DNA of 5,122 bases from Bacillota bacterium (GTDB lineage Bacteria > Bacillota_E > Sulfobacillia > Sulfobacillales > Sulfobacillaceae). Under the pieces are notes generated by a model. The model saw only the letters and a list, made by a program, of their open reading frames with translations. It was not told the origin of the DNA and did no database searches. The position numbers and the translations under genes are program-made. Each line of letters begins with the position of its first letter. Within the stretch, counting starts at the first letter, position 1. Where the stretch lies: assembly GCA_021802225.1 (NCBI GenBank), contig JAKAAS010000189.1, forward strand, positions 1 to 5,122, given 5' to 3'. This document shows, in pieces, positions 1 to 5,027 of this stretch.

Positions 1-629
1 AGATGTTCACCATTGGGTCTCCCGTGGCCAACGCATTCACAGTCCGGTCATGGACTAAGCGCCATGCCTATGCCATCGTGGTGACCGACACCCTGCTGGC
101 TACTGTGACCCCCGAAGAATTTGATGCCGTGGTGGCCCATGAAATTGCCCATATTGCCCACCACGACGTGGTGATGATTCTTCTTGCCGGAAGCCTGAGC
201 CTTATGCTGAGCGCGATGTTGCAGCGGTGGTGGATTCTGGGCAGCATTTCCTCATCACGGGGAAGCTCCAGCAATCCGTTGGGCATGGTGGTGATGGGAA
301 TTATGCTGACATGGCTGCTTAGCACGCTGATGCTGCGCATGTTCTCACGATACCGCGAACTTGCTGCCGACCGCACTGCCAGTCTCTTGCTGGGGAGTCC
401 CTATGCGCTGATGGGAGCTTTGCGCTCATGTGATGAGGTCAATCAGTACTACGCGCGCACTGCCAGGCCAAGCGGGCGGAAGTCCCAGCCCTTGCGCCGG
501 GACCTCCGGGCGGTGGAAGCGGCCCAGATGCTGGGATTTACATGGAATGGGGTGAAGAAGTGGTCGGTATTGTCCACTCACCCGTCTACACAGCAGCGCA
601 TCCACGAGCTTGAGAAAGAGTGGAAATAG
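1..629 (+). CDS. M48-family (HtpX-like) membrane zinc metalloprotease, N-terminus cut by window edge
   Basis: Zinc endopeptidase of family M48, which in characterised HtpX proteins sits in the cytoplasmic membrane and degrades misfolded membrane proteins. Numbering from the Met at base 3, the zinc/catalytic motif HEIAH lies at residues 46-50, followed by HHD. The third zinc ligand is Glu119 in RYRELAAD. The family C-terminal signature LSTHPSTQQRIHEL is at 190-203. Two hydrophobic stretches (about 56-73 and 94-113) between the motifs fit membrane segments. The conserved stretch before HExxH (SPVANAF, 6-12) normally lies well inside HtpX, so Met1 is very probably internal, and about 80-100 residues with the N-terminal membrane helices are missing to the left. 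Bases 1-2 (AG) are the end of an upstream codon. The gene ends just before a strong terminator and converges on the methyltransferase gene. The family call is firm; whether it is the orthologue of HtpX itself is open. Confidence 0.9.
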   Translation, partial: MFTIGSPVANAFTVRSWTKRHAYAIVVTDTLLATVTPEEFDAVVAHEIAHIAHHDVVMILLAGSLSLMLSAMLQRWWILGSISSSRGSSSNPLGMVVMGIMLTWLLSTLMLRMFSRYRELAADRTASLLLGSPYALMGALRSCDEVNQYYARTARPSGRKSQPLRRDLRAVEAAQMLGFTWNGVKKWSVLSTHPSTQQRIHELEKEWK

Positions 630-652
630 ACGATGTGCGCGGCTGCTAGCGT

Positions 653-696
653 GAGAGGAGGACGGGATTTTAGCCAATCCCCTCCTCCTCTCTTTT
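653..696 (+). terminator. Rho-independent terminator of the M48 protease gene
   Basis: A 17-bp inverted repeat pairs 653-669 with 676-692. There is a single mismatch (C663 opposite C682), and the loop is six bases (670-675, TTAGCC). The right arm runs directly into TTTT (693-696). It starts 23 nt after the protease stop. Read on the - strand, the same hairpin lies 21 nt past the methyltransferase stop but has no U-tract on that side, so it is best assigned to the + strand. It may still block read-through in both directions. Confidence 0.88.
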
Positions 697-713
697 GTCT
701 GTCGAGGAAAAAT

Positions 714-1463
714 TCAGGGATGCGCGGGGGGTTTGACACAGAGGAAGAATGCCCGGCCAGCGAAACGGGGATTGTCTGATACCGTCAGACCATTGATGAT
801 GCGGACGGAGCTGAACCCGCACTGTTTCAGCCACTGGCCCACATCAGAGAGCCGGTAAGCTCGCTGGGCCAAGGAAACGTCGTAACGTACCCAGTGTTCG
901 CTTTCCGCCAGGAATATAGCGGCCGTGAAAGAGGCCATCCGCGACTTGAGGTCAAAGGTGCTGGTGAGGGCGGCGACATGGTCCTTCTCGATGATGGCGT
1001 CGGTTCCCGTCCACCGGGATTCGTATTTGCGCAGCGTGTTGAGGTCGAATAGAAAGAGGCCGCCGGGCTTTAGCGCACGATAAACCCGGGAAAACACGGC
1101 TAGCAGGTCTTCGGCTGTCAGCATGTGATTCAGGCTGTCGAACAATGATAGGACCGCGGATGCGGGGACGTCTACCGCCATCGTCCGCGCATCCTGAAGG
1201 AAGAACTGTGCTCCAGGCGACTCCCGGTGCGCGTACTCCAGCATTTTTGCAGAATTGTCGATGCCAGTGACCTGGTAGCCATGGGCTACCAGGTGGCTGG
1301 CGGTGTTGCCTGTTCCACAGCACAGATCAACAATGTGAGCCCCATCCGGCAATGAAGGCAAGAGTAAATGAGCCAGCACGGGCCACACTTCGTCGGCGTA
1401 GGAAGTCCAGTGCCGGTAATACAGCCATGCAAAATTATCGTAACCCGTTCCGTCTGGCGCCAT
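714..1463 (-). CDS. Class I SAM-dependent methyltransferase, substrate unknown
   Basis: Transfers a methyl group from S-adenosylmethionine to an unidentified acceptor; expected to be soluble and cytoplasmic. The 249-residue protein shows the Rossmann-like methyltransferase core. Motif I is VDLCCGTGN (45-53), the acidic residue ending strand 2 is Asp69 (VTGIDNS), and motif III is the QDAR at 90-93. The post-core strand has LFDSLNHM (107-114) and LKPGGLFLFDLNT (about 131-143). The N-terminal YDNFAWLYYRHW is common in small-molecule methyltransferases of the Methyltransf_11/25 type. The start is supported by AGAGGT (1471-1476 on the complement) 7 nt before the ATG. The gene is complete, convergent with the protease and divergent from the J-domain gene, so context does not reveal its substrate. 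The C-terminal part (about 160-245) looks like the substrate-recognition region. Confidence 0.88.
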   Translation of the reverse strand: MAPDGTGYDNFAWLYYRHWTSYADEVWPVLAHLLLPSLPDGAHIVDLCCGTGNTASHLVAHGYQVTGIDNSAKMLEYAHRESPGAQFFLQDARTMAVDVPASAVLSLFDSLNHMLTAEDLLAVFSRVYRALKPGGLFLFDLNTLRKYESRWTGTDAIIEKDHVAALTSTFDLKSRMASFTAAIFLAESEHWVRYDVSLAQRAYRLSDVGQWLKQCGFSSVRIINGLTVSDNPRFAGRAFFLCVKPPAHP

Positions 1464-1540
1464 TTCCCGGACCTCTTTCTTAAAGCGGCTGCGTACTCAA
1501 AAACCCCGTGATGGCTATGTTTACTCGCGTTCCAGCCCTC

Positions 1541-1570
1541 ATCATGCCATAACGAACGAGAAGGGCACAA
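1541..1570 (-). promoter_or_regulatory. Candidate promoter of the methyltransferase gene (extended -10)
   Basis: On the - strand TGGCATGAT (1549 to 1541) resembles an extended -10 (TGnTATAAT, four of six in the hexamer). A weak -35, TTGTGC, lies 18 nt upstream (1570-1565). Transcription would begin near 1534, leaving a leader of about 70 nt. Judged by eye only. Confidence 0.3.
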
Positions 1571-1594
1571 GGAACAGGACTTTATTCCGGTCTG

Positions 1595-1624
1595 TTTTTA
1601 CTGCGTCCCAACAGGTGGTATGAT
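1595..1624 (+). promoter_or_regulatory. Candidate promoter of the J-domain gene (extended -10)
   Basis: TGGTATGAT (1616-1624) is a good extended -10 with five of six matches to TATAAT. The -35 region (T-rich, 1595-1601) is poor, which is tolerated when the TG extension is present. Transcription would start near 1631, about 33 nt before the short leader frame and about 70 nt before the J-domain start. Confidence 0.4.
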
Positions 1625-1663
1625 GTTGTCGCAAAGGCTGGTCAAGAACGCGGGGGGACTATT

Positions 1664-1705
1664 ATGGAACGCGGGAACGGCAGATGGTGTGGGGTGATGT
1701 TATGA
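1664..1705 (+). CDS. Possible 13-codon leader peptide coupled to the J-domain gene
   Basis: ATG at 1664 opens a frame encoding MERGNGRWCGVML and closes with TGA at 1703-1705. That stop overlaps the J-domain ATG (1702-1704) as ATGA, the classic geometry of translational coupling. A G-run (1652-1657) ending 6 nt before the ATG could act as a ribosome binding site, and the candidate promoter would place the frame near the 5' end of the message. No family can be recognised at this length and the frame may be fortuitous. It also competes with the alternative in-frame J-domain start at 1684. Confidence 0.25.
   Translation: MERGNGRWCGVML
1691..1698 (+). promoter_or_regulatory. Ribosome binding site favouring the J-domain start at 1702
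   Basis: GGGGTGAT closely resembles the anti-Shine-Dalgarno complement GGAGGTGAT. Its G-run ends 7 nt before the ATG at 1702. The upstream in-frame ATG at 1684 has only a poor site before it, so 1702 is preferred. Confidence 0.55.
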
Positions 1706-2118
1706 CGCGTCAGGAAGCGGCAGACCTATTGGGGATCCGTCAGGATGCCCCACCCGCCGAAGTTCAAGTGGCATTTCGCCGCCAGTCCATCAAGTTTCAT
1801 CCTGACAACGGCGGGGCCTCATCACAATTTGTACTGCTGCAGAAAGCCCGTGACATTTTGATGAGGGACGAGCCTAGTCCGCGCACCGTGGTGCCGCCTC
1901 CCGCCAAGGTATCGTGGAGGCCTTTTCTGTCCTACCCGGTGCGCCTGACAGCGGCGGCCATACGGGACAGACGTTTGCGCCAAAAAGCGTTTGGGACATG
2001 GGTGGGATTGCTGGTTGGCCTGCCCCTTCTTTATATTGGGGCGCGGGACCTGGTCGCGCTTTTGCTGGTCCCCGTGATGGCGGCCCTTGTCATCTGGGCT
2101 ATTATCCGCTCCCGGTAA
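1702..2118 (+). CDS. J-domain (DnaJ-like) protein with C-terminal membrane anchor
   Basis: A J-domain co-chaperone expected to stimulate the ATPase of a DnaK/Hsp70 partner, probably at the inner face of the membrane. From the start at 1702 the protein has 138 residues. The J-domain covers about 3-54: helix I/II in EAADLLGI and AEVQVAFRRQSIKF, the essential HPD at 33-35 (FHPDNGG), and helix III in FVLLQKARDIL. A Pro-rich linker (58-74) and a basic stretch (88-95, RDRRLRQK) follow. Two hydrophobic helices lie at about 98-113 and 117-135, ending in RSR. There is no G/F-rich region, zinc finger or client-binding domain, so this is a minimal class C J-protein that recruits Hsp70 to a site rather than a general DnaJ. 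The two helices are short and separated by ARD, which suggests a tight hairpin. A 6-residue longer form starting at 1684 is possible. Confidence 0.85.
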   Translation: MTRQEAADLLGIRQDAPPAEVQVAFRRQSIKFHPDNGGASSQFVLLQKARDILMRDEPSPRTVVPPPAKVSWRPFLSYPVRLTAAAIRDRRLRQKAFGTWVGLLVGLPLLYIGARDLVALLLVPVMAALVIWAIIRSR

Positions 2119-2120
2119 GT

Positions 2121-2219
2121 ATGGAACTGCCGTGGGAAGATTGGCAATGGCGGGTACAGGCAATCAACGTGGATTGTTTCAGGGGAAATCCTCATAAGTT
2201 TGAGACCGTACCAACATAG
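2121..2219 (+). CDS. Possible 32-codon small protein directly downstream of the J-domain gene
   Basis: An ATG 2 nt after the J-domain TAA (2116-2118) opens a 32-residue frame ending in TAG at 2217-2219. The peptide starts MELPWEDWQWRV and is rich in Trp (three among the first ten residues) and acidic residues, with no membrane segment. No good independent ribosome binding site is visible; only GGT within the J-domain stop region. Expression would therefore rest on reinitiation after the J-domain stop. No family is recognised. The same bases are the tail of a longer open frame that overlaps the J-domain gene out of phase, so chance openness is a real alternative. Confidence 0.22.
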   Translation: MELPWEDWQWRVQAINVDCFRGNPHKFETVPT

Positions 2220-2289
2220 CGGCAAAAGACCCCCTGGTTGACCTTTGGGGATGCAAGCGCTGAGCACAGGCCCATTTTTTGTGATGAAG

Positions 2290-2310
2290 CCGTCTCCAGC
2301 ATGGGGACGG
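2290..2310 (+). terminator. Hairpin, weak terminator candidate for the J-domain transcript
   Basis: CCGTCTCC (2290-2297) pairs with GGGGACGG (2303-2310), with one T-G wobble and a five-base loop. It is followed on + by TCGTTCTCT, only partly T-rich; the - strand side is no better. A terminator role for the + strand is possible but weak. Confidence 0.25.
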
Positions 2311-2382
2311 TCGTTCTCTGCCGGTGAAGGCATTCAGGACTACCGGGAGCCAGCGCACAACGCCGTCACAGGGTGAGAGATC

Positions 2383-2443
2383 CCCGCAGCCTTGTGAATC
2401 GGGCCTCGCAGAACTCTGCAGGGCCGATTCACAAGGCTGCGGG
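2383..2443. repeat. Long imperfect palindrome 3' of the cupredoxin gene
   Basis: Bases 2383-2402 are a perfect 20-bp inverted match to 2424-2443. After one G-G mismatch (2403/2423), CCT (2404-2406) pairs with AGG (2420-2422). C2407 is bulged, GCAG (2408-2411) pairs with CTGC (2416-2419), and the loop is AACT. In all, 27 base pairs form in 61 nt. It begins 12 nt beyond the cupredoxin stop as read on the - strand. Neither side has a T-run, so it is not a standard intrinsic terminator. It could be an mRNA 3' stabiliser or RNase III site, a U-tract-independent terminator, or a REP/MITE-like mobile repeat. No clear target-site duplication flanks it. Confidence 0.85.
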
Positions 2444-2455
2444 CCTGGGTGGCCA

Positions 2456-2941
2456 TCAATGCGACGGGCTGACTTCCCACTCCCCGTACAGACCAATGCC
2501 ATCATCGCCGGATACCGGGCAGACGTATGTGTACACTCCAGGTGCATTGGCGACGAAATGAGCCTGACCGTGGCCGTGGGGAGGCAGCGGGGCAATTTCC
2601 GATCCCGTAAAGGCCAGCGGTTTTGTGGCAGCGTCGTGTGGATTGGCGAAGGGCGGGGTGTCTTTGATGAGCCTCCAGCCGTGGGAATGGATGCCATCTT
2701 GATTTTCAAAGGTGATAGTAACATCGGTGCCTAAGGGCATGATGATGCGGGGATCATCTAGCCCGCCGATGTGAAACACGACATCGGCAAATTCTCGGGA
2801 AACCGATGCCACTTCCATTGTTGCCCGCTTGTTCTGGAAGATGACGCGGTTCTCCCGCGCGTCAATGCTGCTGTCACGTGGAGGTGTCATGGCAAAATGC
2901 GTAATGCCGCTTTCCGTTGCGGACCGTAAGTTGTTGTCCAT
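2456..2941 (-). CDS. Rusticyanin/sulfocyanin-like cupredoxin with degenerate copper site, no signal peptide
   Basis: A 161-residue cupredoxin-fold protein. Residues about 33-157 line up with rusticyanin, the periplasmic blue copper electron carrier of iron-oxidising acidophiles, as I recall that sequence. The strand PLGTDVTITFEN (69-80) is followed by HSHGW (85-89); His87 falls at rusticyanin His85, and KDTPPF matches KKGPPY. The C-terminal copper loop GVYTYVC (135-141) keeps the ligand Cys141. However, the +5 position is Asp146 where a His ligand is expected (CPVSGDD versus C..PGH), and the +10 position is Leu151 instead of Met. Each replacement is one base from the ligand codon. Normal type 1 copper binding is therefore doubtful. 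Extra histidines (85, 122, 124, 128) might offer another metal site. The N-terminus is polar, with no signal peptide or anchor. AAAGGAG 9 nt before the ATG fixes the start, and upstream the frame has no start codon before a stop. It is therefore probably cytoplasmic or exported by an unrecognised route. Function unknown. Confidence 0.82.
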   Translation of the reverse strand: MDNNLRSATESGITHFAMTPPRDSSIDARENRVIFQNKRATMEVASVSREFADVVFHIGGLDDPRIIMPLGTDVTITFENQDGIHSHGWRLIKDTPPFANPHDAATKPLAFTGSEIAPLPPHGHGQAHFVANAPGVYTYVCPVSGDDGIGLYGEWEVSPSH

Positions 2942-2950
2942 TGATCGCGT

Positions 2951-2957
2951 CTCCTTT
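2951..2957 (-). promoter_or_regulatory. Ribosome binding site fixing the cupredoxin start
   Basis: AAAGGAG on the - strand lies 9 nt before the ATG (2941-2939). Reading upstream in frame there is no ATG, GTG or TTG before the TAA near 3022, so a hidden N-terminal signal sequence is excluded. Confidence 0.75.
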
Positions 2958-3018
2958 TTCGCATATGGTGCGTCCGGGCCGGAAAGTGATGTGCTGATCC
3001 GGGCGGATGGGCAGGAGT

Positions 3019-3024
3019 ATTATG
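3019..3024 (-). promoter_or_regulatory. Possible -10 element for the cupredoxin gene
   Basis: CATAAT on the - strand (five of six to TATAAT) would start transcription near 3012, about 70 nt before the cupredoxin ATG. No good -35 is seen at the proper distance. The rest of the 271-nt spacer (2942-3212) holds no gene I can support, only a GC-rich 6-bp hairpin (3163-3168 with 3179-3184) past the channel stop and without a T-run. Confidence 0.2.
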
Positions 3025-3212
3025 TGTGCAATCTTCCCGGGGCATACGGAAGCTTCGGAGATGGATGAGCAAGACTGCCCCTCACGGCAATGGCTGAGCG
3101 TGGAACCGGTCCCGTGCACTAATGGGCCTAGGTGCTGAAGCCGGGAGGGGAAATGGCGAAGCTGGCGGACGGCAAGCGCCGCCAACCCGCGGCCGGTTCG
3201 CTGTGTGGGAAA

Positions 3213-4169
3213 TTATTGCAGTTTGGTCGCCGTGAGGAAGAGCACGTTGTCATCCGCCTGGACGACAGGATCCTGCTCCACTCCCAGAATGACCTGCTGT
3301 TTGTGGACGATGCCGAGCAGCATGCCGGGATAGCTGTGGCGGACTTGGCTTAGCGGCTGCCCCACCCACTGGGAATCGACGGCATGCTCCGTGAGCGCAT
3401 AGCGGTCGGAACCGAGCAGACTCAGCAAAAGGTCGGCTGCATGGGGAGTTTCCAAACTTTTGGCAACGGTCTGCCCCAGCAGGTTGTCGGCGGCCACGGT
3501 GTGTTCGACCCCTAAATCCTTCAGAGCGTCAGCCACTTTGGCGCTTTGGGTGATGGCCATGATGGGCAGCTTGGGCACTAGGTGCTTGAGGGCGATGGCA
3601 GTCAAGAGCACCTCTCCGTCCGTGGACCCGGAAATTAACGCTTGGCGGGCCGTTTCGGGATGGGATTTCGCCAAAACTTGGGGATTTGTGGCGTCGCCGG
3701 CTATAAGGCGAATGCCCTCGGGGACGCTGCCCGGATGGACGTCAGCGACCACAATGACGGAAGACTTTTCGCTGATCAGCTCGTCCAGCATGTGCGCCAC
3801 GGTGGGGCTGAATCCGTAGACGACTAAATGGCCCTGATGGTCCCAGACTTTTTCCAAGCCCAACGCCCTCCTTATATGAATCGATGCCAGCACTGCGGCC
3901 CATGCGGCAAAGACGGCCCCCATCAAGGGGATGGTGGTCAGCATCACCCCCATGGCGATAACGCGCCCAGCAGTGTTATGGGGAGTGATGTCACCATATC
4001 CGACGGTTGTGGCTGTGGTGACAGCCCAATACAGCGCAATGAAAAAAGAGGTGTGCTGAGTGATGGCGAAAAGGCCTGCGCCCGCAATCATGCACAAAAA
4101 GGCCATGACAAACAATACAAGGATCTGGTGTTTTCTAATTTTCTTCCAGAGTACAATAAAGATGGTCAC
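3213..4169 (-). CDS. Two-transmembrane potassium channel with RCK (TrkA-N/TrkA-C) domains, MthK-like
   Basis: A potassium channel subunit of the inner membrane, expected to form a tetramer with a cytoplasmic RCK gating ring. Order along the 318 residues: basic N-terminus (9-14), TM1 (about 16-36), pore helix (42-54), selectivity filter TVGYGD (55-60), TM2 (about 69-95), basic linker, RCK N-lobe from GHLVVYGFSPT (113-123), and TrkA-C-like domain (about 255-316). YGFSPT resembles the GWSEST of MthK rather than a classical NAD-binding GxGxxG. Aligned without gaps from the shared AR (174-175), Ser180, Ile206 and Gln208 occupy the positions of MthK's calcium ligands Asp184, Glu210 and Glu212. Calcium gating through that site is therefore unlikely, and the ligand may be another ion or a nucleotide. 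The start codon is GTG, supported by GGGAGGA 7 nt upstream. An upstream ATG (4176-4174) is followed at once by TAG. Length fits MthK. It is divergent from the PaiB gene. Confidence 0.92.
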   Translation of the reverse strand: MTIFIVLWKKIRKHQILVLFVMAFLCMIAGAGLFAITQHTSFFIALYWAVTTATTVGYGDITPHNTAGRVIAMGVMLTTIPLMGAVFAAWAAVLASIHIRRALGLEKVWDHQGHLVVYGFSPTVAHMLDELISEKSSVIVVADVHPGSVPEGIRLIAGDATNPQVLAKSHPETARQALISGSTDGEVLLTAIALKHLVPKLPIMAITQSAKVADALKDLGVEHTVAADNLLGQTVAKSLETPHAADLLLSLLGSDRYALTEHAVDSQWVGQPLSQVRHSYPGMLLGIVHKQQVILGVEQDPVVQADDNVLFLTATKLQ

Positions 4170-4245
4170 ACTACATCCTCCCTGGCGCTATTTTACCGCG
4201 AATTGAGGTGAAAAGCGCGTGGGTGAGGCGGGAGGCAGTTAGGTA
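4170..4245. promoter_or_regulatory. Divergent spacer between channel and PaiB genes
   Basis: The 76-nt gap must hold the signals for both genes unless they start inside each other. On the - strand TAAAAT (4195-4190) resembles a -10, but it would start transcription almost at the channel's ribosome binding site. On + I see TTGAGG (4203-4208) without a matching -10, and GGAGG (4231-4235), which serves the PaiB start 10 nt away. A regulator bound here could affect both genes; none is identified. Confidence 0.3.
4176..4183 (-). promoter_or_regulatory. Ribosome binding site for the GTG start of the potassium channel
   Basis: AGGGAGGA on the - strand, with its GG core ending 7 nt before GTG (4169-4167), decides for this non-ATG start. 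No in-frame ATG nearby would give a full TM1. Confidence 0.75.
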
Positions 4246-4878
4246 ATGTATATTCCCCGGGAATTTCAGGTCCAAGGCCATGCGGACTTGATAGAAATGT
4301 TGCGCCGGTATCCTTTTAGCACCGTGACTTCCTATAATCAGGGAGTCCTGTCCGCTTCGCATGTGCCTCTCCTCTATCAAAACGCACCTGAGCCGCAGCT
4401 GGTGGGACATCTCGCCCGGGCCAATCCTCACTGGAAGACCTTGCACGGCACCGAGGTGCTGGTCACGTTCTTAGGGCCCGATGCCTATATTTCCCCGCAG
4501 TGGTACGGGGAGGATTTCACTGTGCCCACATGGAACTATTTGGCGGTTCACGTGCGGGGCACCTGCGAGGTGCTGGAAAATATAGAGGGCACTGTGCCAA
4601 TTATCCAGGACCTGCTCGGACGGTTTGAGAGCGGTGCCAGTGCTTCCTGGGCCGTTAAACTTGGCCAGGAGCCGTATCAGAAAATGTTAGCGGAAATTGT
4701 GGGGATCCGGATCAGGATTGAGTCCATGGAGGGGAAGGCTAAGTTGGGCCAAAATCGGTCGAAGTCAAGCCGTGAGGGTGCTATCGCCGGATTGCGGAAT
4801 TCGGGCGGGGCCGGGGATGACCTTGTTGCGGACTTGATGGAGGAGACACTGGACCGGAATGAGCCGCACGGAGAATAA
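4246..4878 (+). CDS. paiB: PaiB-family FMN-binding negative transcriptional regulator
   Basis: A member of the PaiB family. These are split-barrel flavin-binding proteins named for Bacillus subtilis PaiB, which is reported to repress sporulation and protease genes together with PaiA. The 210-residue length matches the family. Its landmarks run in order: MYIPREF (1-7), PFSTVTS (23-29), SASHVPLLY (36-44), GHLARANPHW (54-63), GPDAYISPQWY (77-87), VPTWNYLAVHVRG (93-105) and EGKAKLGQNRS (162-172). The tail, rich in Gly and acidic residues, is typical. There is no membrane segment or signal peptide, so it is cytosolic. GGAGG ends 10 nt before the ATG. No paiA-like acetyltransferase neighbour is visible in the window. 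The biochemical activity of many homologues is unknown; some may act as flavin- or haem-linked oxidoreductases rather than DNA-binding repressors. The family call is firm, the regulatory role inferred. Confidence 0.93.
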   Translation: MYIPREFQVQGHADLIEMLRRYPFSTVTSYNQGVLSASHVPLLYQNAPEPQLVGHLARANPHWKTLHGTEVLVTFLGPDAYISPQWYGEDFTVPTWNYLAVHVRGTCEVLENIEGTVPIIQDLLGRFESGASASWAVKLGQEPYQKMLAEIVGIRIRIESMEGKAKLGQNRSKSSREGAIAGLRNSGGAGDDLVADLMEETLDRNEPHGE

Positions 4879-4895
4879 ATCCACCACGATCTGGC

Positions 4896-4928
4896 GGCCA
4901 TTGCCACGGGGAATATTGGCCAAGTTTT
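4896..4928 (+). terminator. Weak terminator candidate after PaiB
   Basis: GGCCA (4896-4900) can pair with TGGCC (4917-4921), followed shortly by TTTT (4925-4928), starting 17 nt after the PaiB stop. The stem is only 5 bp and the loop 16 nt, so this is weak. Confidence 0.2.
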
Positions 4929-4964
4929 CTGCAGGCGAGAATCAGGAAAATACCGGGAGGAACG

Positions 4965-5000
4965 ATGCTGGTGCCCAGTCACGCTCCCTGACGCCAGCAT
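4965..5000. repeat. Interrupted hairpin in the right-hand intergenic tail
   Basis: ATGCTGG (4965-4971) pairs perfectly with CCAGCAT (4994-5000). Inside it GTCA (4978-4981) pairs with TGAC (4989-4992), with an asymmetric internal loop. The bases after it (ATTGTTGATC) are only mildly T-rich. It might terminate the PaiB message or be an operator. Confidence 0.35.
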
Positions 5001-5027
5001 ATTGTTGATCTGGAGGATTCTGGTGTT

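Larger units (their letters stand above)
2220..2455. other. Non-coding interval between convergent J-domain and cupredoxin genes
   Basis: Counting the doubtful 32-codon frame as non-coding, 337 nt (2119-2455) separate the J-domain stop from the cupredoxin stop. I see no convincing gene on either strand. The open frames crossing it on both strands are continuations of cupredoxin shadows with no start signals or recognisable protein. It holds a T-run (2275-2280) after a poor stem, an 8-bp hairpin near 2290-2310, and the long palindrome at 2383-2443. Confidence 0.6.

Noticed and set aside
1286..1570. A 94-residue - strand frame overlapping the methyltransferase start.
   Set aside because: It is out of frame with the methyltransferase, lacks a ribosome binding site, and its product has no recognisable features. 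The methyltransferase explains the coding signal.
1684..1701. ATG at 1684 as the J-domain start.
   Set aside because: It has a poor ribosome binding site, whereas the start at 1702 follows GGGGTGAT at good spacing. It remains a possible alternative adding six residues.
2383..2443. The palindrome as an ordinary rho-independent terminator.
   Set aside because: There is no T-run after the stem on either strand, and the stem is much longer than usual, so I list it as a repeat with open function.
2371..2451. GGGTG at 2371-2375 and 2447-2451 as a target-site duplication around the palindrome.
   Set aside because: The copies sit at unequal distances from the two arms (7 and 3 nt), and a 5-mer match in GC-rich sequence is expected by chance.
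2179..2724. A 181-residue - strand frame covering the cupredoxin C-terminus and the palindrome.
   Set aside because: It is a shadow of the cupredoxin gene in another frame, with a low-complexity Pro/Ser/Arg product and no start signal.
3132..3353. A + strand 73-residue frame antisense to the 3' end of the channel gene.
   Set aside because: It is antisense to the RCK domain and its product shows no domain; a shadow frame.
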